The notes: generated by a model not told the origin, from the sequence alone. DNA of 55,275 bases from an uncultured Prevotellaceae bacterium (GCA_900315455.1 OMZE01000026.1:1-55275), one strand, 5' to 3'; positions 17,095 through 27,111 are shown, counted from the stretch's first letter. Numbers and translations are program-made.

Positions 17095-18312
17095 ATGGGT
17101 AACGGCAAGATTATCAACGATCCCGTTTTCGGGTTCATCAAGATACCGGGAGGAGTCTTGATGGATATTGTAGACCACCCTTTGATGCAGCGGTTGCGCC
17201 ATATCAAGCAGTTAGGGCTGGCCTCCATTGTCTATCCCGGTGCCCAGCACACCCGTTTCCAGCATTCACTTGGTGCCTATTGGCTGATGAATGAGGCCGT
17301 GATGACCCTTGCGCAAAAAGGCATTTTCATCTTCGACAGTGAGGCAGAAGCCATCAAGGCTGCCATTCTCATGCACGACATCGGACATGGCCCATATTCC
17401 CATGTATTGGAACACACTTTGTTGAATGGAGTGTCACACGAGGATGTATCGCTGATGATGATGGAGCAAATCAACCGCGAGAATGGAGGCTGCCTCAACT
17501 TGGCGCTCAATATCTTCAAGAACCAATATCCCAAGAGATTCTTGCACCAACTCATCAGCAGTCAACTCGACATGGACAGGCTCGATTATCTGCGACGTGA
17601 TAGTTTTTTCACGGGCGTGAGCGAAGGCAATATCGGCAGCGCCCGTATCATCAAGATGCTGAATGTGGTCGACGACAAACTGGTGGTAGATTCCAAAGGA
17701 ATCTATTCCATTGAGAATTACCTCATTTCCCGCAGGTTGATGTATTGGCAGGTCTATTTGCACAAAACCACTGTTGCCACAGAAAAAATGCTTGTCAACC
17801 TCTTGCTTAGGGCGAAATGGCTTTTCCAACAGGGCAAGCAGTTGTTTGCCACGCCGTCGCTAAGGTATTTCCTTGTCAACAACGTCGATGCAGACTTCTT
17901 TCAGAACCATCCTGAAGCCTTGCAACAGTATGGTCTACTCGATGATGCCGATATCCATTGCTCTATCAAGGAATGGACCAAGGACAACGACAAAGTATTG
18001 TCACTCCTGGCACGCAACATGGTGAGCAGACAAACATTCAAGGTGGAAGTTCATGAACAGCCCATTAGCGAGGAGAGAATACAATTGCTCGAAGACACAT
18101 TGATGCAAGAGACAGGAGTCAATCGCGATGAAGTGAAATACCTGTACCACATCAGCACGATACAGAAAGACATGTACGACCTCGACGACGACCATATCAC
18201 CATTCTTTACAAAGATGGTAGCATGAAAGACATCACAGAAGCATCGGAAATCCTAAATGTTTCATTACTTTCCAAAAAAATACGTAAATATTACTTGTGT
18301 TATCATCGATAA
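17095..18312 (+). CDS. HD-domain phosphohydrolase
   Basis: A 405-residue HD-superfamily protein of the dGTPase-like/SAMHD1-like group. The metal site is visible as QHTRFQHSLG (His52), the HD doublet His94-Asp95 in LMHDIGHGPYSH and a distal Asp in SQLDMDRLDYLRRD. The C-terminal half is helical and of unknown role. This family is found across Bacteroidetes and hydrolyses phosphorylated nucleotides in characterised relatives; the substrate here cannot be read. The gene starts at the base after the pyrF stop, so it is cotranscribed with the nucleotide genes, which suits a nucleotide-pool role. It is the last gene of the phoH operon. Confidence 0.88.
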   Translation: MGNGKIINDPVFGFIKIPGGVLMDIVDHPLMQRLRHIKQLGLASIVYPGAQHTRFQHSLGAYWLMNEAVMTLAQKGIFIFDSEAEAIKAAILMHDIGHGPYSHVLEHTLLNGVSHEDVSLMMMEQINRENGGCLNLALNIFKNQYPKRFLHQLISSQLDMDRLDYLRRDSFFTGVSEGNIGSARIIKMLNVVDDKLVVDSKGIYSIENYLISRRLMYWQVYLHKTTVATEKMLVNLLLRAKWLFQQGKQLFATPSLRYFLVNNVDADFFQNHPEALQQYGLLDDADIHCSIKEWTKDNDKVLSLLARNMVSRQTFKVEVHEQPISEERIQLLEDTLMQETGVNRDEVKYLYHISTIQKDMYDLDDDHITILYKDGSMKDITEASEILNVSLLSKKIRKYYLCYHR

Positions 18313-18327
18313 GTGAACAAAAATTGC

Positions 18328-18335
18328 TATATTTG
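18328..18335 (+). promoter_or_regulatory. -7 promoter box of the lpx operon
   Basis: TATATTTG is a perfect TAnnTTTG match in the 90-base gap between the HD gene and lpxD. No -33 TTG lies at the usual spacing. The leader of about 60 bases includes a small GTGCC/GGCAC stem near 18355-18369. Confidence 0.5.
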
Positions 18336-18402
18336 CAGAATAAAACCCCAAATGGTGCCATAACGGCACTGAAAGAATGGAACTTTACAGAAATACTACT
18401 AT

Positions 18403-19437
18403 ATGGAATTCACAGCAAAGCAAATAGCCGAATTGATTGGAGGTAGAATAGAAGGCGATGAGAATGCATCAATATCATCCTTTACCAAGATAGAGGAAGG
18501 TGTCCCCGGTGCCATCTCATTTCTCTCCAATCCCAAATATACACATTTCATCTACGACACCAAGTCAAGTGTGGTCCTCGTCAATGAAGACTTGCAACTT
18601 GAGCACCCTGTCACCCCCACCCTTATTCGAGTGCCCAATGCCTATGAAAGCGTGGCAAAACTGCTGAAATTCTACGAGGCCATGAAACCACACAAGACAG
18701 GCATCGACCCCTTGGCATTTGTTTCACCTAAGGCAACGATAGGTGAGAACTGCTATATCGGTGCCTTCGCCGTAGTGAGTGATGGTGCCACCATCGGTGA
18801 TGGATGCCAATTGCATCCCCATGCCTACGTGGGTGAGGGTGTCACTGTAGGTAAGGAAAGCATTCTCTATCCTCATGTGGTAATCTATCATGGATGCAAG
18901 ATTGGCCAGCGCGTCATCCTTCATGCAGGATGTGTGATAGGAGCCGATGGTTTCGGTTTCGCCCCGTCGGCAGAGGGCTACGACAAGATTCCACAGATAG
19001 GCATCGTCACCATTGAGGACGACGTGGAGATTGGTGCCAACACTTGTGTCGACCGTTCTACTATGGGAAGCACGTTTGTGCGTCGTGGAGTGAAACTCGA
19101 CAACCTGGTGCAGATAGCCCACAACACCGACATCGGGGAGAATACAGTGATGTCGGCACAGGTAGGTATAGCAGGCAGCACTAAAGTGGGGAAATGGTGT
19201 ATGTTGGGCGGTCAGGTTGGCGTTGCCGGCCATTTGGCAGTTGGCGACAAGGTGAACGTTGGCGCGCAAAGCGGGATCATCGGAAACATCAGGAGCGACC
19301 AGACTATAATGGGCTCACCTGTCATGGATTCGAAACTATACTTTAAGTCTTCGGCCATCATCCGCAAACTCCCCGACCTTTACAAACAGATAAACGAGTT
19401 GCAAAAAGAAATAGAGGAACTCAAGAAAGGACGATAA
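18403..19437 (+). CDS. lpxD: UDP-3-O-acylglucosamine N-acyltransferase
   Basis: A 344-residue trimeric left-handed beta-helix enzyme adding the second, N-linked hydroxyacyl chain in lipid A synthesis. The N-terminal uridine-binding domain (about 1-100, with [16 protein letters not shown]) is followed by hexapeptide repeats such as [10 protein letters not shown] and [10 protein letters not shown]. The catalytic His is expected at residue 240 in VQIAHNT. The C-terminal helix ([16 protein letters not shown]) is typical. It leads the envelope operon, 4 bases before lpxC-fabZ. Confidence 0.97.
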   Translation: MEFTAKQIAELIGGRIEGDENASISSFTKIEEGVPGAISFLSNPKYTHFIYDTKSSVVLVNEDLQLEHPVTPTLIRVPNAYESVAKLLKFYEAMKPHKTGIDPLAFVSPKATIGENCYIGAFAVVSDGATIGDGCQLHPHAYVGEGVTVGKESILYPHVVIYHGCKIGQRVILHAGCVIGADGFGFAPSAEGYDKIPQIGIVTIEDDVEIGANTCVDRSTMGSTFVRRGVKLDNLVQIAHNTDIGENTVMSAQVGIAGSTKVGKWCMLGGQVGVAGHLAVGDKVNVGAQSGIIGNIRSDQTIMGSPVMDSKLYFKSSAIIRKLPDLYKQINELQKEIEELKKGR

Positions 19438-19441
19438 TCAA

Positions 19442-20824
19442 ATGAACAAGCAAAAGACATTGAGAGGGAGTTTCTCCCTTTTTGGAAAAGGATTGCATAC
19501 AGGGCTAAGTCTCACCGTGACATTCAATCCGGCACCCGAAAACACGGGTTACAAGATACAACGCATTGACTTGGACGGTCAGCCAATCATTGACGCCGTG
19601 GCAGAACATGTCACCGACACCCAGAGGGGAACCGTACTTTGCTACAAGGGGGTAAGGGTATCTACCGTGGAGCATGGCCTTGCAGCCCTCTATGCCATGG
19701 GGATAGACAATTGCCTCATACAAGTGAATGGTCCCGAGTTCCCCATTCTCGACGGCAGTTCCATCCTTTATGTAGAGCGTATCAAGCAAATCGGCATTGT
19801 AGAACAGAATGCACCGAAAGATTTCTATGTCATCAGGCATAAGATAGAAGTGAAAGACGACAATGGGTCGTGCATTACCATCCTACCCGATGATAAATTC
19901 AGCATCACTGCCATGTGCTCTTTCGAGTCGAAATTCATCAACAGCCAGTTTGCCACCCTCGAAGACATGTCCAACTTTGAAGAGGAAGTGGCACCAGCCC
20001 GCACTTTTGTCTTCGTAAGAGACATTGAGCCATTGCTCAATGCCAACCTCATCAAAGGCGGTGACATGGAGAATGCCATTGTCATCTACGAGAAGCAGAT
20101 TTCGCAAGAGCAACTCGACAAACTTGCCGACCTGCTGAAAGTGCCCCACATGGATGCCACGAAGATGGGATATATACAGCCCAAGCCACTGAGATGGGAG
20201 AATGAGTGCACAAGGCATAAACTGCTCGACATCGTAGGCGACATGGCCCTCATAGGGAAACCCATCAAAGGAAGGATTATTGCCACCCGTCCAGGACATA
20301 CCATCAACAACCAGTTTGCCCGACTCATGCGCCGTGAAATACGCAAGCATGAGATACAGGCACCCATCTACGACCCCAATGAAGCCCCTGTGATGGACAA
20401 CAACCGCATTCGGGAATTGCTGCCGCACCGTTTCCCCATGCAGTTGGTCGACAAAGTCATCGAACTTGGTCCGAATTATATCGTCGGAGTGAAGAATGTG
20501 ACCTCCAATGAACCTTTCTTCCAAGGCCATTTTCCCCAAGAGCCTGTTATGCCAGGTGTCTTGATGGTAGAAGCCATGGCCCAATGTGGCGGTTTGCTGG
20601 TACTCAACACCGTGGAGGAACCGGAGCGGTGGTCTACCTATTTCATGAAGATTGATGGTGTGAAGTTCCGCCAGAAAATTGTCCCGGGCGATACTCTGCT
20701 CTTCAAGGTTGAGTTGCTTCATCCTTTGCAGCATGGTATAAGTTCGATGAAGGGATACATGTTTGTTGGCGACCACGTTGTGGCTGAAGCCACATTTACT
20801 GCTCAAATCGTGAAAAACAAGTGA
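19442..20824 (+). CDS. lpxC: bifunctional LpxC deacetylase / FabZ dehydratase
   Basis: A 460-residue fusion. Residues 1-300 are the zinc enzyme UDP-3-O-acyl-GlcNAc deacetylase, the committed lipid A step: zinc ligands His78 (STVEHGL), His259 and Asp263 (RHKLLDIVGD), and His286 in RPGHTINN. Residues 320-460 are a hotdog-fold 3-hydroxyacyl-ACP dehydratase, with LLPHRFPMQLVD and the catalytic His363 and Glu377 in GHFPQEPVMPGVLMVEAMAQ. Such fusions are known in Bacteroidetes and may balance lipid A and fatty acid synthesis, because both halves use 3-hydroxyacyl-ACP pathways. It sits between lpxD and lpxA. Confidence 0.97.
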   Translation: MNKQKTLRGSFSLFGKGLHTGLSLTVTFNPAPENTGYKIQRIDLDGQPIIDAVAEHVTDTQRGTVLCYKGVRVSTVEHGLAALYAMGIDNCLIQVNGPEFPILDGSSILYVERIKQIGIVEQNAPKDFYVIRHKIEVKDDNGSCITILPDDKFSITAMCSFESKFINSQFATLEDMSNFEEEVAPARTFVFVRDIEPLLNANLIKGGDMENAIVIYEKQISQEQLDKLADLLKVPHMDATKMGYIQPKPLRWENECTRHKLLDIVGDMALIGKPIKGRIIATRPGHTINNQFARLMRREIRKHEIQAPIYDPNEAPVMDNNRIRELLPHRFPMQLVDKVIELGPNYIVGVKNVTSNEPFFQGHFPQEPVMPGVLMVEAMAQCGGLLVLNTVEEPERWSTYFMKIDGVKFRQKIVPGDTLLFKVELLHPLQHGISSMKGYMFVGDHVVAEATFTAQIVKNK

Positions 20825-20869
20825 CGCGATACGCAATATCATATTTATTATTATCCTAAGAACGAAAAT

Positions 20870-21640
20870 ATGAACCAGATTAGTCCTATGGCTTTTGTCC
20901 ATCCAGAAGCGAAGATGGGCGACAACAACATAATCGGTCCGTTTTGTTATATCGACCGCAATACCGTGATGGGCGACAACAACTATCTTCAAAATGGTGT
21001 CACTATCAATTATGGCGCAAGGATAGGCAATGGCAATGAATTCTATACGGGTGCCAGCATTTCTGCCAAGCCCCAGGATTTGAAATTCAAAGGCGAAGAC
21101 ACCATTTGCCAAATCGGCGACAACAACAGTTTCCGTGAGAATGTGAACATCTCCAGGGGAACGGCCTCAAAAGGTGTGACGATTATCGGCAACAATTGTC
21201 TCTTGATGGAAGATTCGCACGTAGCCCACGACTGTGTGTTAGGCAACAACCTCATCATCGGCAATTCCACAAAATTTGCCGGAGAGGTAATCGTCGACGA
21301 CAACGCCATTATCAGCGCTGCTGTTCTTTGCCATCAGTTCTGCCGCATCGGAGGATACGTGATGATACAGGGCGGCAGCCGCTTCAGCATGGATATCCCT
21401 CCATATATCATTGCAGGCAAAGAGCCGACTCGTTATTGCGGGCTCAATCTCGTAGGCTTGCGCCGACGAGGGTTCAACCGTGAAACCATCGACCTCATCC
21501 ATTCTGCCTATCGCATCCTCTACTCGAAAAGCACGATGGCCGAAGGTATTGAGGAAATCCGCAGTCAACTCCCCCTGACCGACGAGGTGAAATATATCAT
21601 CAGTTTCGTGGAGGGGTCGCAACGAGGCATCATCAGATAG
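20870..21640 (+). CDS. lpxA: acyl-ACP--UDP-N-acetylglucosamine O-acyltransferase
   Basis: A 256-residue left-handed beta-helix acyltransferase making the first lipid A intermediate. Hexapeptide repeats run through the first 190 residues (FVHPEAKMGDNNIIGPF onward). The catalytic base is expected at His120 in VAHDCVLGNN. The C-terminal helical part begins near YCGLNLVGLRRRGF. It lies 45 bases after lpxC-fabZ and 24 before miaA. The order lpxD-lpxC/fabZ-lpxA is the conserved Bacteroidetes arrangement. Confidence 0.97.
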   Translation: MNQISPMAFVHPEAKMGDNNIIGPFCYIDRNTVMGDNNYLQNGVTINYGARIGNGNEFYTGASISAKPQDLKFKGEDTICQIGDNNSFRENVNISRGTASKGVTIIGNNCLLMEDSHVAHDCVLGNNLIIGNSTKFAGEVIVDDNAIISAAVLCHQFCRIGGYVMIQGGSRFSMDIPPYIIAGKEPTRYCGLNLVGLRRRGFNRETIDLIHSAYRILYSKSTMAEGIEEIRSQLPLTDEVKYIISFVEGSQRGIIR

Positions 21641-21664
21641 GTTCCACCACTGCCATTCCAGCCC

Positions 21665-22585
21665 ATGAAAGTGCTGTTCGTCGTTTTGGGCCCCACTGCC
21701 GTGGGAAAGACTGAAGTGTGCATGAAAATCGCGCAACGATTGCACACCCCCGTCATCAATGCCGACTCTCGCCAGATTTTCTCCGGCATTCCCATCGCTA
21801 CGGCAGCCCCCACCTACGAACAGTTGTCATTGGTTAAGCATTATTTCGTGGGTACATGCCAACTCTCCGATTACTACAGCGCATCGAAATATGAAGAAGA
21901 AGTGATGGCATTGCTCGCGCCCGATGGTGAGTTGGGGAAGTTGCCCTTTGCATTGATGTCAGGTGGAAGCATGATGTATATTGATGCCGTTTGCAATGGT
22001 ATCGACGACATCCCCACCATCGATGAAGATACCCGTGTGATGATGAAGCATCGGTTGGATGAAGTAGGGCTTGAACAACTGGTAGCCGAACTCCGACTTC
22101 TCGACCCCGAGTATTATGCCATCGTAGACAGGAAAAATGTCAGACGTGTCGTCCATGCCCTTGAAATCTGTTATATGACAGGGAAGACCTATACTTCATT
22201 TCGCAAGAACAAGAAAAAACAACGCGACTTCCGCATTGTAAAAATTGGTCTCAACCGCCAGCGAGAAGAACTATATCAGCGCATCAACCAAAGGGTGACC
22301 GACATGGTGGCAAAAGGACTTGTGGAAGAGGCACAGCGGGTCTATCCTCTCAAAGGCCTCAACTCTCTCAATACCGTGGGCCTACGCGAGATGTTCGACT
22401 ACATTGAAGGACGTTGCAGTCTCGATGAGGCCATTACCAGCATCCAAAGCAATACTCGGGGATATTGCAGGAAACAACTTACTTGGTTCAAGAAAGACAA
22501 AGATATCAATTGGTTCCACCCCGACGATTTGGAGGGAATCATGCGTCTGATAGATATAGAGACAGAAACTGCTGCAAAAGTGTGA
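21665..22585 (+). CDS. miaA: tRNA dimethylallyltransferase
   Basis: A 306-residue enzyme adding a dimethylallyl group to A37 of tRNAs that read U-starting codons. The P-loop VLGPTAVGKTE is at the start. NADSRQIFSGIPIATAAPT is the conserved substrate motif, with MSGGSMMYIDAVCNGID and the DRKNVRRVVHALEI helix following. The C-terminus has the QLTWFKKD family motif. Bacteroidetes often carry two MiaA paralogues; which one this is cannot be told. It lies in the lpx operon, 13 bases before the PBP gene. Confidence 0.94.
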   Translation: MKVLFVVLGPTAVGKTEVCMKIAQRLHTPVINADSRQIFSGIPIATAAPTYEQLSLVKHYFVGTCQLSDYYSASKYEEEVMALLAPDGELGKLPFALMSGGSMMYIDAVCNGIDDIPTIDEDTRVMMKHRLDEVGLEQLVAELRLLDPEYYAIVDRKNVRRVVHALEICYMTGKTYTSFRKNKKKQRDFRIVKIGLNRQREELYQRINQRVTDMVAKGLVEEAQRVYPLKGLNSLNTVGLREMFDYIEGRCSLDEAITSIQSNTRGYCRKQLTWFKKDKDINWFHPDDLEGIMRLIDIETETAAKV

Positions 22586-22598
22586 AAAGGCACGGAAT

Positions 22599-25037
22599 AT
22601 GAAAGTCGTCAAATGGTGTTGGCACAAGATCAAGGGGATGTTCTCTTGGTATGTGCATCTCTTCAAAGGACGCCGATGGTATGTGAAGTTGCTGTCGGGC
22701 TTCATCTCGTTTGTGTTGTTCCTGATTGTCTATTTTGGAATGGTAGACATCAATTTTCTTGGTCTTTTCGGCAAGTCACCCGGTTTTTACGAGATTCTCC
22801 ACCCACCATCAAATTCCGCTTCTGAGGTATACAGTGCTGATGGTAAATCCATCGGGAAGTTTTATAACGAGAACCGCAGTCCCGTGAAATACGAAGATGT
22901 GGCTCCTGTCTTCTGGGATGCGCTCATCGACACCGAAGACGAGCGTTTCTACCATCATCATGGAGTGGACTTTAGTGGCGTGCTGGGTGCTGTCAAGGAT
23001 GCCATAGTACATCAAGATGCAAGAGGTGCGTCGACGATTACCCAGCAGTTGGCCAAAAACATGTTCAGGATGCGTACCCAGACTTCAAATGGGTTGCTGA
23101 GCGACATCCCTGGACTCCGCATGCTCATCGTGAAGACCAAGGAATGGATTATCGCTACGAAGATAGAAATGGTGTACGACAAGAAGGAGATCCTCACGAT
23201 GTATGCCAACACCGTGGATTTCGGTTCCAATGCCTTTGGGATAAAGACAGCCAGCAAGAACTACTTCAATATCACTCCTGCTGAACTCACCACAGACCAG
23301 GCTGCCGTGCTCGTGGGCATCCTCAAGGCAACATCATATTACAATCCCCTGCTCAACCCTGAGAACAGCAAATCGCGGCGAAACGTGGTGATGAAGTTGA
23401 TGGTGAAAAACGGACACCTGTCGGAAGAGGAATACCAGAGATTGTCGGCCAAGCCTGTTGTCCTTTCCTATTCATCGGATACGGGAACGCAGAAACAGAC
23501 TACATACTTTAAAGATGCCGTAGAGGCATATCTTGCGAAATGGTGCCACGATACAGGCTACGACCTTTACACCTCCGGGCTGAAAATCTACACCACGCTC
23601 GACACCCGTTTGCAGGCATACGCCGAGAATGCCGTGGAGAGCCAGATGAAGGCACAACAGAAAGCATTCGCTGCTGATTGGGGCAGCAATGACCCATGGC
23701 GTGACGAGAAAGGCAATGTGATACCTGATTTTGTGGAAAAGACTGTAAAGAAGTTGCCCGTCTATGAAGACTTGAAACGTCGATACAACAACACCGACTC
23801 CATCAATCATTACCTTAATTTGCCACATCAAGTAAAGTTGTGGTCACCGGAAAAAGGAGAATTTGAAACCGAAATGAGCACTCTCGACTCCTTGAAGTAT
23901 ATGATGAGATACCTTCATTGTGGGTTTGTTGCCATGGAGCCTCAGACTGGAGCCGTAGTAGCATGGGTAGGCGACATCGACTACAATGTATGGAAATACG
24001 ACAAAGTGACGGCCATGCATCAACCGGGGTCCACTTTCAAGTTGTTTGTTTACACCGAAGCGTTCAATCAGGGACTCACGCCATGTGACAAACGCCGCGA
24101 TGAGCCGGTGAGTGTGCCTATCTACGATGAGAAGACTGGCGAGGAAACGGTATGGAAACCCACCAATGCCAGTAAGTATTTCTCCGGCGACTCCTTATTG
24201 CTGATGCAGGCCTTTGCCAGGAGCACCAATTCCGTAGCCGTGAGGCTTGGCATAGAGATGGGAGTGAAAAATGTCATCAAGACTGCTCACGACATGGGCA
24301 TAAAGAGTCAACTCGACCCCCACCCCTCCACATTATTGGGTGCATCCGATGTCAACCTGCTTGAAATGGTGAACGCCTATTGTACCATAGCCAACGACGG
24401 CAAGCATCATGAGCCGGTTTTGGTAACTAAGATTCTCGACAGCGAGGGCAACCAGATATACGAAGGTCCGTCGGATATGCCTCGGACATTGCCCTACAAG
24501 ACAGCCTACCTCATGCAGAAATTGCTGATAAACGGCGTGAAGAACGGCACCTCAAGGTCGTTGAGCGCATATATTCCTGTCAATGTCACCGATGTTATCG
24601 ACTGCGGTGGAAAGACTGGAACATCCAACAACTCTGCCGACGGCTGGTTTGTCGCGGTAACTCCCAATCTGGTATGCGGAGCATGGGTAGGTGGTGAATA
24701 CCGCCAGATTCATTTCAAGAGCACTTCTCTTGGACAAGGTGCACGCACAGCCCTTCCGATATGTGGGAATTTCCTTTTTTCCACGTTGCTCAATAAAGAT
24801 TTTGCGAAATACAGGGGTAAGTTCGAGATACCGGCCGGAGAGGACATCAGTTTGTCTGACGACATGTTTGTGTGCGACAGGCATATTGTCGTGGCCCCAT
24901 CACCTGCACGTCAAGAAGACTCCATACCCACATGGGATATGGGAAGCCGCGAAACGGTCATTCCTGAGTTGGAAGAAACCGAGTCGCCTTATCCGCCTTC
25001 TTCAGAGAGCGACAATTACGACGTAGAATTCAATTGA
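22599..25037 (+). CDS. class A penicillin-binding protein (PBP1a-like)
   Basis: An 812-residue bifunctional peptidoglycan synthase. After a short cytoplasmic segment and one membrane helix (about 28-48), the GT51 glycosyltransferase domain shows EDERFYHHHGVD with catalytic Glu113 and GASTITQQLAKNMF. The transpeptidase domain has Ser478 in PGSTFK, an STNS motif and GGKTGTSNN. The acidic C-terminal tail (EETESPYPPSSESDNYD) is low complexity. It polymerises and crosslinks glycan strands in the periplasm. It follows miaA by 13 bases and precedes the helicase gene by 6, so it belongs to the lpx operon, joining lipid A and wall synthesis. Confidence 0.96.
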   Translation: MKVVKWCWHKIKGMFSWYVHLFKGRRWYVKLLSGFISFVLFLIVYFGMVDINFLGLFGKSPGFYEILHPPSNSASEVYSADGKSIGKFYNENRSPVKYEDVAPVFWDALIDTEDERFYHHHGVDFSGVLGAVKDAIVHQDARGASTITQQLAKNMFRMRTQTSNGLLSDIPGLRMLIVKTKEWIIATKIEMVYDKKEILTMYANTVDFGSNAFGIKTASKNYFNITPAELTTDQAAVLVGILKATSYYNPLLNPENSKSRRNVVMKLMVKNGHLSEEEYQRLSAKPVVLSYSSDTGTQKQTTYFKDAVEAYLAKWCHDTGYDLYTSGLKIYTTLDTRLQAYAENAVESQMKAQQKAFAADWGSNDPWRDEKGNVIPDFVEKTVKKLPVYEDLKRRYNNTDSINHYLNLPHQVKLWSPEKGEFETEMSTLDSLKYMMRYLHCGFVAMEPQTGAVVAWVGDIDYNVWKYDKVTAMHQPGSTFKLFVYTEAFNQGLTPCDKRRDEPVSVPIYDEKTGEETVWKPTNASKYFSGDSLLLMQAFARSTNSVAVRLGIEMGVKNVIKTAHDMGIKSQLDPHPSTLLGASDVNLLEMVNAYCTIANDGKHHEPVLVTKILDSEGNQIYEGPSDMPRTLPYKTAYLMQKLLINGVKNGTSRSLSAYIPVNVTDVIDCGGKTGTSNNSADGWFVAVTPNLVCGAWVGGEYRQIHFKSTSLGQGARTALPICGNFLFSTLLNKDFAKYRGKFEIPAGEDISLSDDMFVCDRHIVVAPSPARQEDSIPTWDMGSRETVIPELEETESPYPPSSESDNYDVEFN

Positions 25038-25043
25038 TACCTC

Positions 25044-26789
25044 TTGGACGAGAATGCCACACATATCGACACCAACAATCCTGAGTTTCAAAATGCACTC
25101 CAGATTGTGGAATACACCCGTCACTCCCTTTTCCTCACAGGAAAGGCCGGGACGGGCAAGTCGACATTCCTCAGATATATCTGTGCCAATACAAAGAAGA
25201 AGCATGTAGTCTTGGCTCCTACAGGCATTGCCGCCATCAACGTGGGAGGAGCCACCTTGCACAGTTTCTTCAAAATCCCCTTCCATCCATTGTTGCCCAA
25301 CGATGTGAAATTCTCCGAAAAGAACATTCGTGAGACGTTGAAGTATACCGGTGAGAAACGCAAGATTATCCGAGAAGTGGAGTTAATCATCATCGATGAA
25401 ATCAGCATGGTCAGGGCCGACACCATCGACTTCATCGACAAAGTGCTCCGCATATACACCCGCAACAGGCACGAGCCCTTCGGTGGCAAACAAATGCTTT
25501 TCGTTGGCGACATTTACCAGTTGGAACCTGTGTTAAGAGAGGAAGACCGGCAATTATTGCAGCCCTTCTACCCTTCCCCATTCTTCTTTGATGCCCATGC
25601 ATTCAGACAGATGCATCTGGCGTGCATCGAACTGACCAAGGTCTATCGTCAAGAAGACCCTCAATTCATATCCCTTCTCGACCGGATTCGCAACAATACC
25701 ATCACCCAGTCTGAATTGTCCCTGCTCAACAGTCACGTCAGTTCCGCTTCAAATGAAGACGGCCAGCAACTTGCAATCACTCTGTCTACACGCCGTGACA
25801 CAGTAGATTATATCAACGAGCAACGACTGGAGCAATTGCCCGGCGATACCGTTTGCCTGAAAGGAATGGTGGATGGAGATTTCCCAGAAAACAGTTTGCC
25901 CACCTCGATTGACCTCGATGTGAAAGTTGGGGCGCAAATCATTTTCGTCAAAAACGATTCCGAACATAGATGGGTAAACGGCACTTTGGGCATGATTACC
26001 GGTATCGACATCAACGACGAGGGCAGTCAGATTCTCTATGTGAGGACCGACAGTGGAGAAGAGTTCGACGTCGACCAGGCGGTATGGAGCAACATGCGCT
26101 ACACCTACAATGAAAAAGAGGAAAAGATTGAGGAAGAGGAAATAGGACGTTTCGTACAATATCCCATCCGCCTTGCCTGGGCCATCACCGTACACAAGAG
26201 TCAGGGACTGACATTTCAAAAGGTGAACATCGACTTGGCAGGAGGTGCTTTTGCCGGAGGCCAGACTTATGTTGCCCTGTCGCGTTGCAGGAGTATTGAT
26301 GGCATCACGCTGAAAGAGCCAATCCGTCTTTCCGATGTTTTTGTCAGAAGCGAGGTAGTGAGGTTTGCAAGAAACTACAACAACAGCCAGGTCATCAATC
26401 AAGTGCTGAAGGAATCGCAGGCCGACAAGGAATACCATGATGCCGTGAAAGCCTTCGATGCCGGCGATATGGATGCATTCTTAGACAATTTCTTCAAGGC
26501 CATACATCACCGCTACGACTTAGAGAAGCCTGAGGTAAAGCGATTTATCAGGCGAAAACTCAACCAATTGTCGAATGTGAGGAAGGAGAATCAAATGTTA
26601 CGAGAGGAGCGTAAACGCCAACAATCTTTTCTTAAGAAGTTATCAGTGGAATACACTTCATTGGGCAAGGATTGCGAGCGTGAGGGGATGACCGATGCGG
26701 CTATCGCCAACTACAAGAAGGCTCTTTACCTTTATCCTGATGCCCCGGAGCCCAAGCGGAGGCTGAAAAAACTAGAAGGCAAAAAATAG
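25044..26789 (+). CDS. PIF1/RecD-like DNA helicase with C-terminal TPR
   Basis: A 581-residue superfamily 1B helicase. Walker A is GKAGTGKS (33-40), followed by VLAPTGIAAINVGG, the Walker B segment IIIDEISMVRAD, FVGDIYQLEPV and the C-terminal helicase motif AITVHKSQGLTFQ with YVALSRCRS. After about residue 460 it continues with a helical region and a TPR-like end (AIANYKKALYLYPDAPEPKRR). The start is a TTG (25044); no ATG occurs before the P-loop, so a TTG start is required. The stop codon lies inside the terminator stem. It ends the lpx-PBP operon. Confidence 0.9.
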   Translation: MDENATHIDTNNPEFQNALQIVEYTRHSLFLTGKAGTGKSTFLRYICANTKKKHVVLAPTGIAAINVGGATLHSFFKIPFHPLLPNDVKFSEKNIRETLKYTGEKRKIIREVELIIIDEISMVRADTIDFIDKVLRIYTRNRHEPFGGKQMLFVGDIYQLEPVLREEDRQLLQPFYPSPFFFDAHAFRQMHLACIELTKVYRQEDPQFISLLDRIRNNTITQSELSLLNSHVSSASNEDGQQLAITLSTRRDTVDYINEQRLEQLPGDTVCLKGMVDGDFPENSLPTSIDLDVKVGAQIIFVKNDSEHRWVNGTLGMITGIDINDEGSQILYVRTDSGEEFDVDQAVWSNMRYTYNEKEEKIEEEEIGRFVQYPIRLAWAITVHKSQGLTFQKVNIDLAGGAFAGGQTYVALSRCRSIDGITLKEPIRLSDVFVRSEVVRFARNYNNSQVINQVLKESQADKEYHDAVKAFDAGDMDAFLDNFFKAIHHRYDLEKPEVKRFIRRKLNQLSNVRKENQMLREERKRQQSFLKKLSVEYTSLGKDCEREGMTDAAIANYKKALYLYPDAPEPKRRLKKLEGKK

Positions 26790-26820
26790 CCCCCATGTTA
26801 CATCATGAGGGCTATTTTTT
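26781..26820. terminator. intrinsic terminator of the lpx-PBP-helicase operon
   Basis: The arms 26781-26797 and 26804-26820 pair over 17 bp with one mismatch around a 6-base loop, and the 3' arm ends in six T. The A-run on the left makes it work on both strands, so it may also end the 91-residue minus-strand gene that stops at 26836. Confidence 0.88.
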
Positions 26821-26835
26821 ATGCTGCTCGGCCTT

Positions 26836-27111
26836 TTACCCGACTTGGAAATATCGGTTGGCCATGTTTTGGATGGCGTGCTTGTTGGGCATCTGCCTTC
26901 CGGCAACATCTTTCACGATAAGCGTGTTAAGATCATAGAAATCACAAAACCTGCATTGAGAAGGGTCATCAATGACATTGGCCATTATCTCGGGTTGAAC
27001 TGCTAATTGCGCATTCTCTGGATATAAGTCGCGATGGCGGATATAATTCCAAATCAAGTTGGTCACATCCTTCATGTACGCGCTGGTGTCGTTAAATAAT
27101 TTCATTCCCAT
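26836..27111 (-). CDS. small conserved-looking protein of unknown function
   Basis: A 91-residue soluble protein without signal peptide or membrane segment. It reads KLFNDTSAYMKDVTNLIW, then a CRFCDFYDLN stretch with two cysteines and a long run of ordinary residues ending RYFQVG. I do not recognise a family. Amino acid use is normal and the frame is closed by a terminator on its far side, so I take it as a real gene. A second in-frame ATG two codons downstream (27105) is an alternative start. It lies 155 bases beyond xseB with no clear TAnnTTTG box; a GCACCC/GGGTGC inverted repeat sits upstream at about 27157-27186. Confidence 0.65.
   Translation of the reverse strand: MGMKLFNDTSAYMKDVTNLIWNYIRHRDLYPENAQLAVQPEIMANVIDDPSQCRFCDFYDLNTLIVKDVAGRQMPNKHAIQNMANRYFQVG

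Noticed and set aside
18355-18369. Riboswitch or regulatory hairpin before lpxD
   Set aside because: Only a 5-bp stem is seen, with no conserved core of any known riboswitch.
19883-21112. 409-codon open frame on the minus strand across lpxC-fabZ and lpxA
   Set aside because: It is antisense to two well-conserved enzymes and spans their boundary; no domain is visible.
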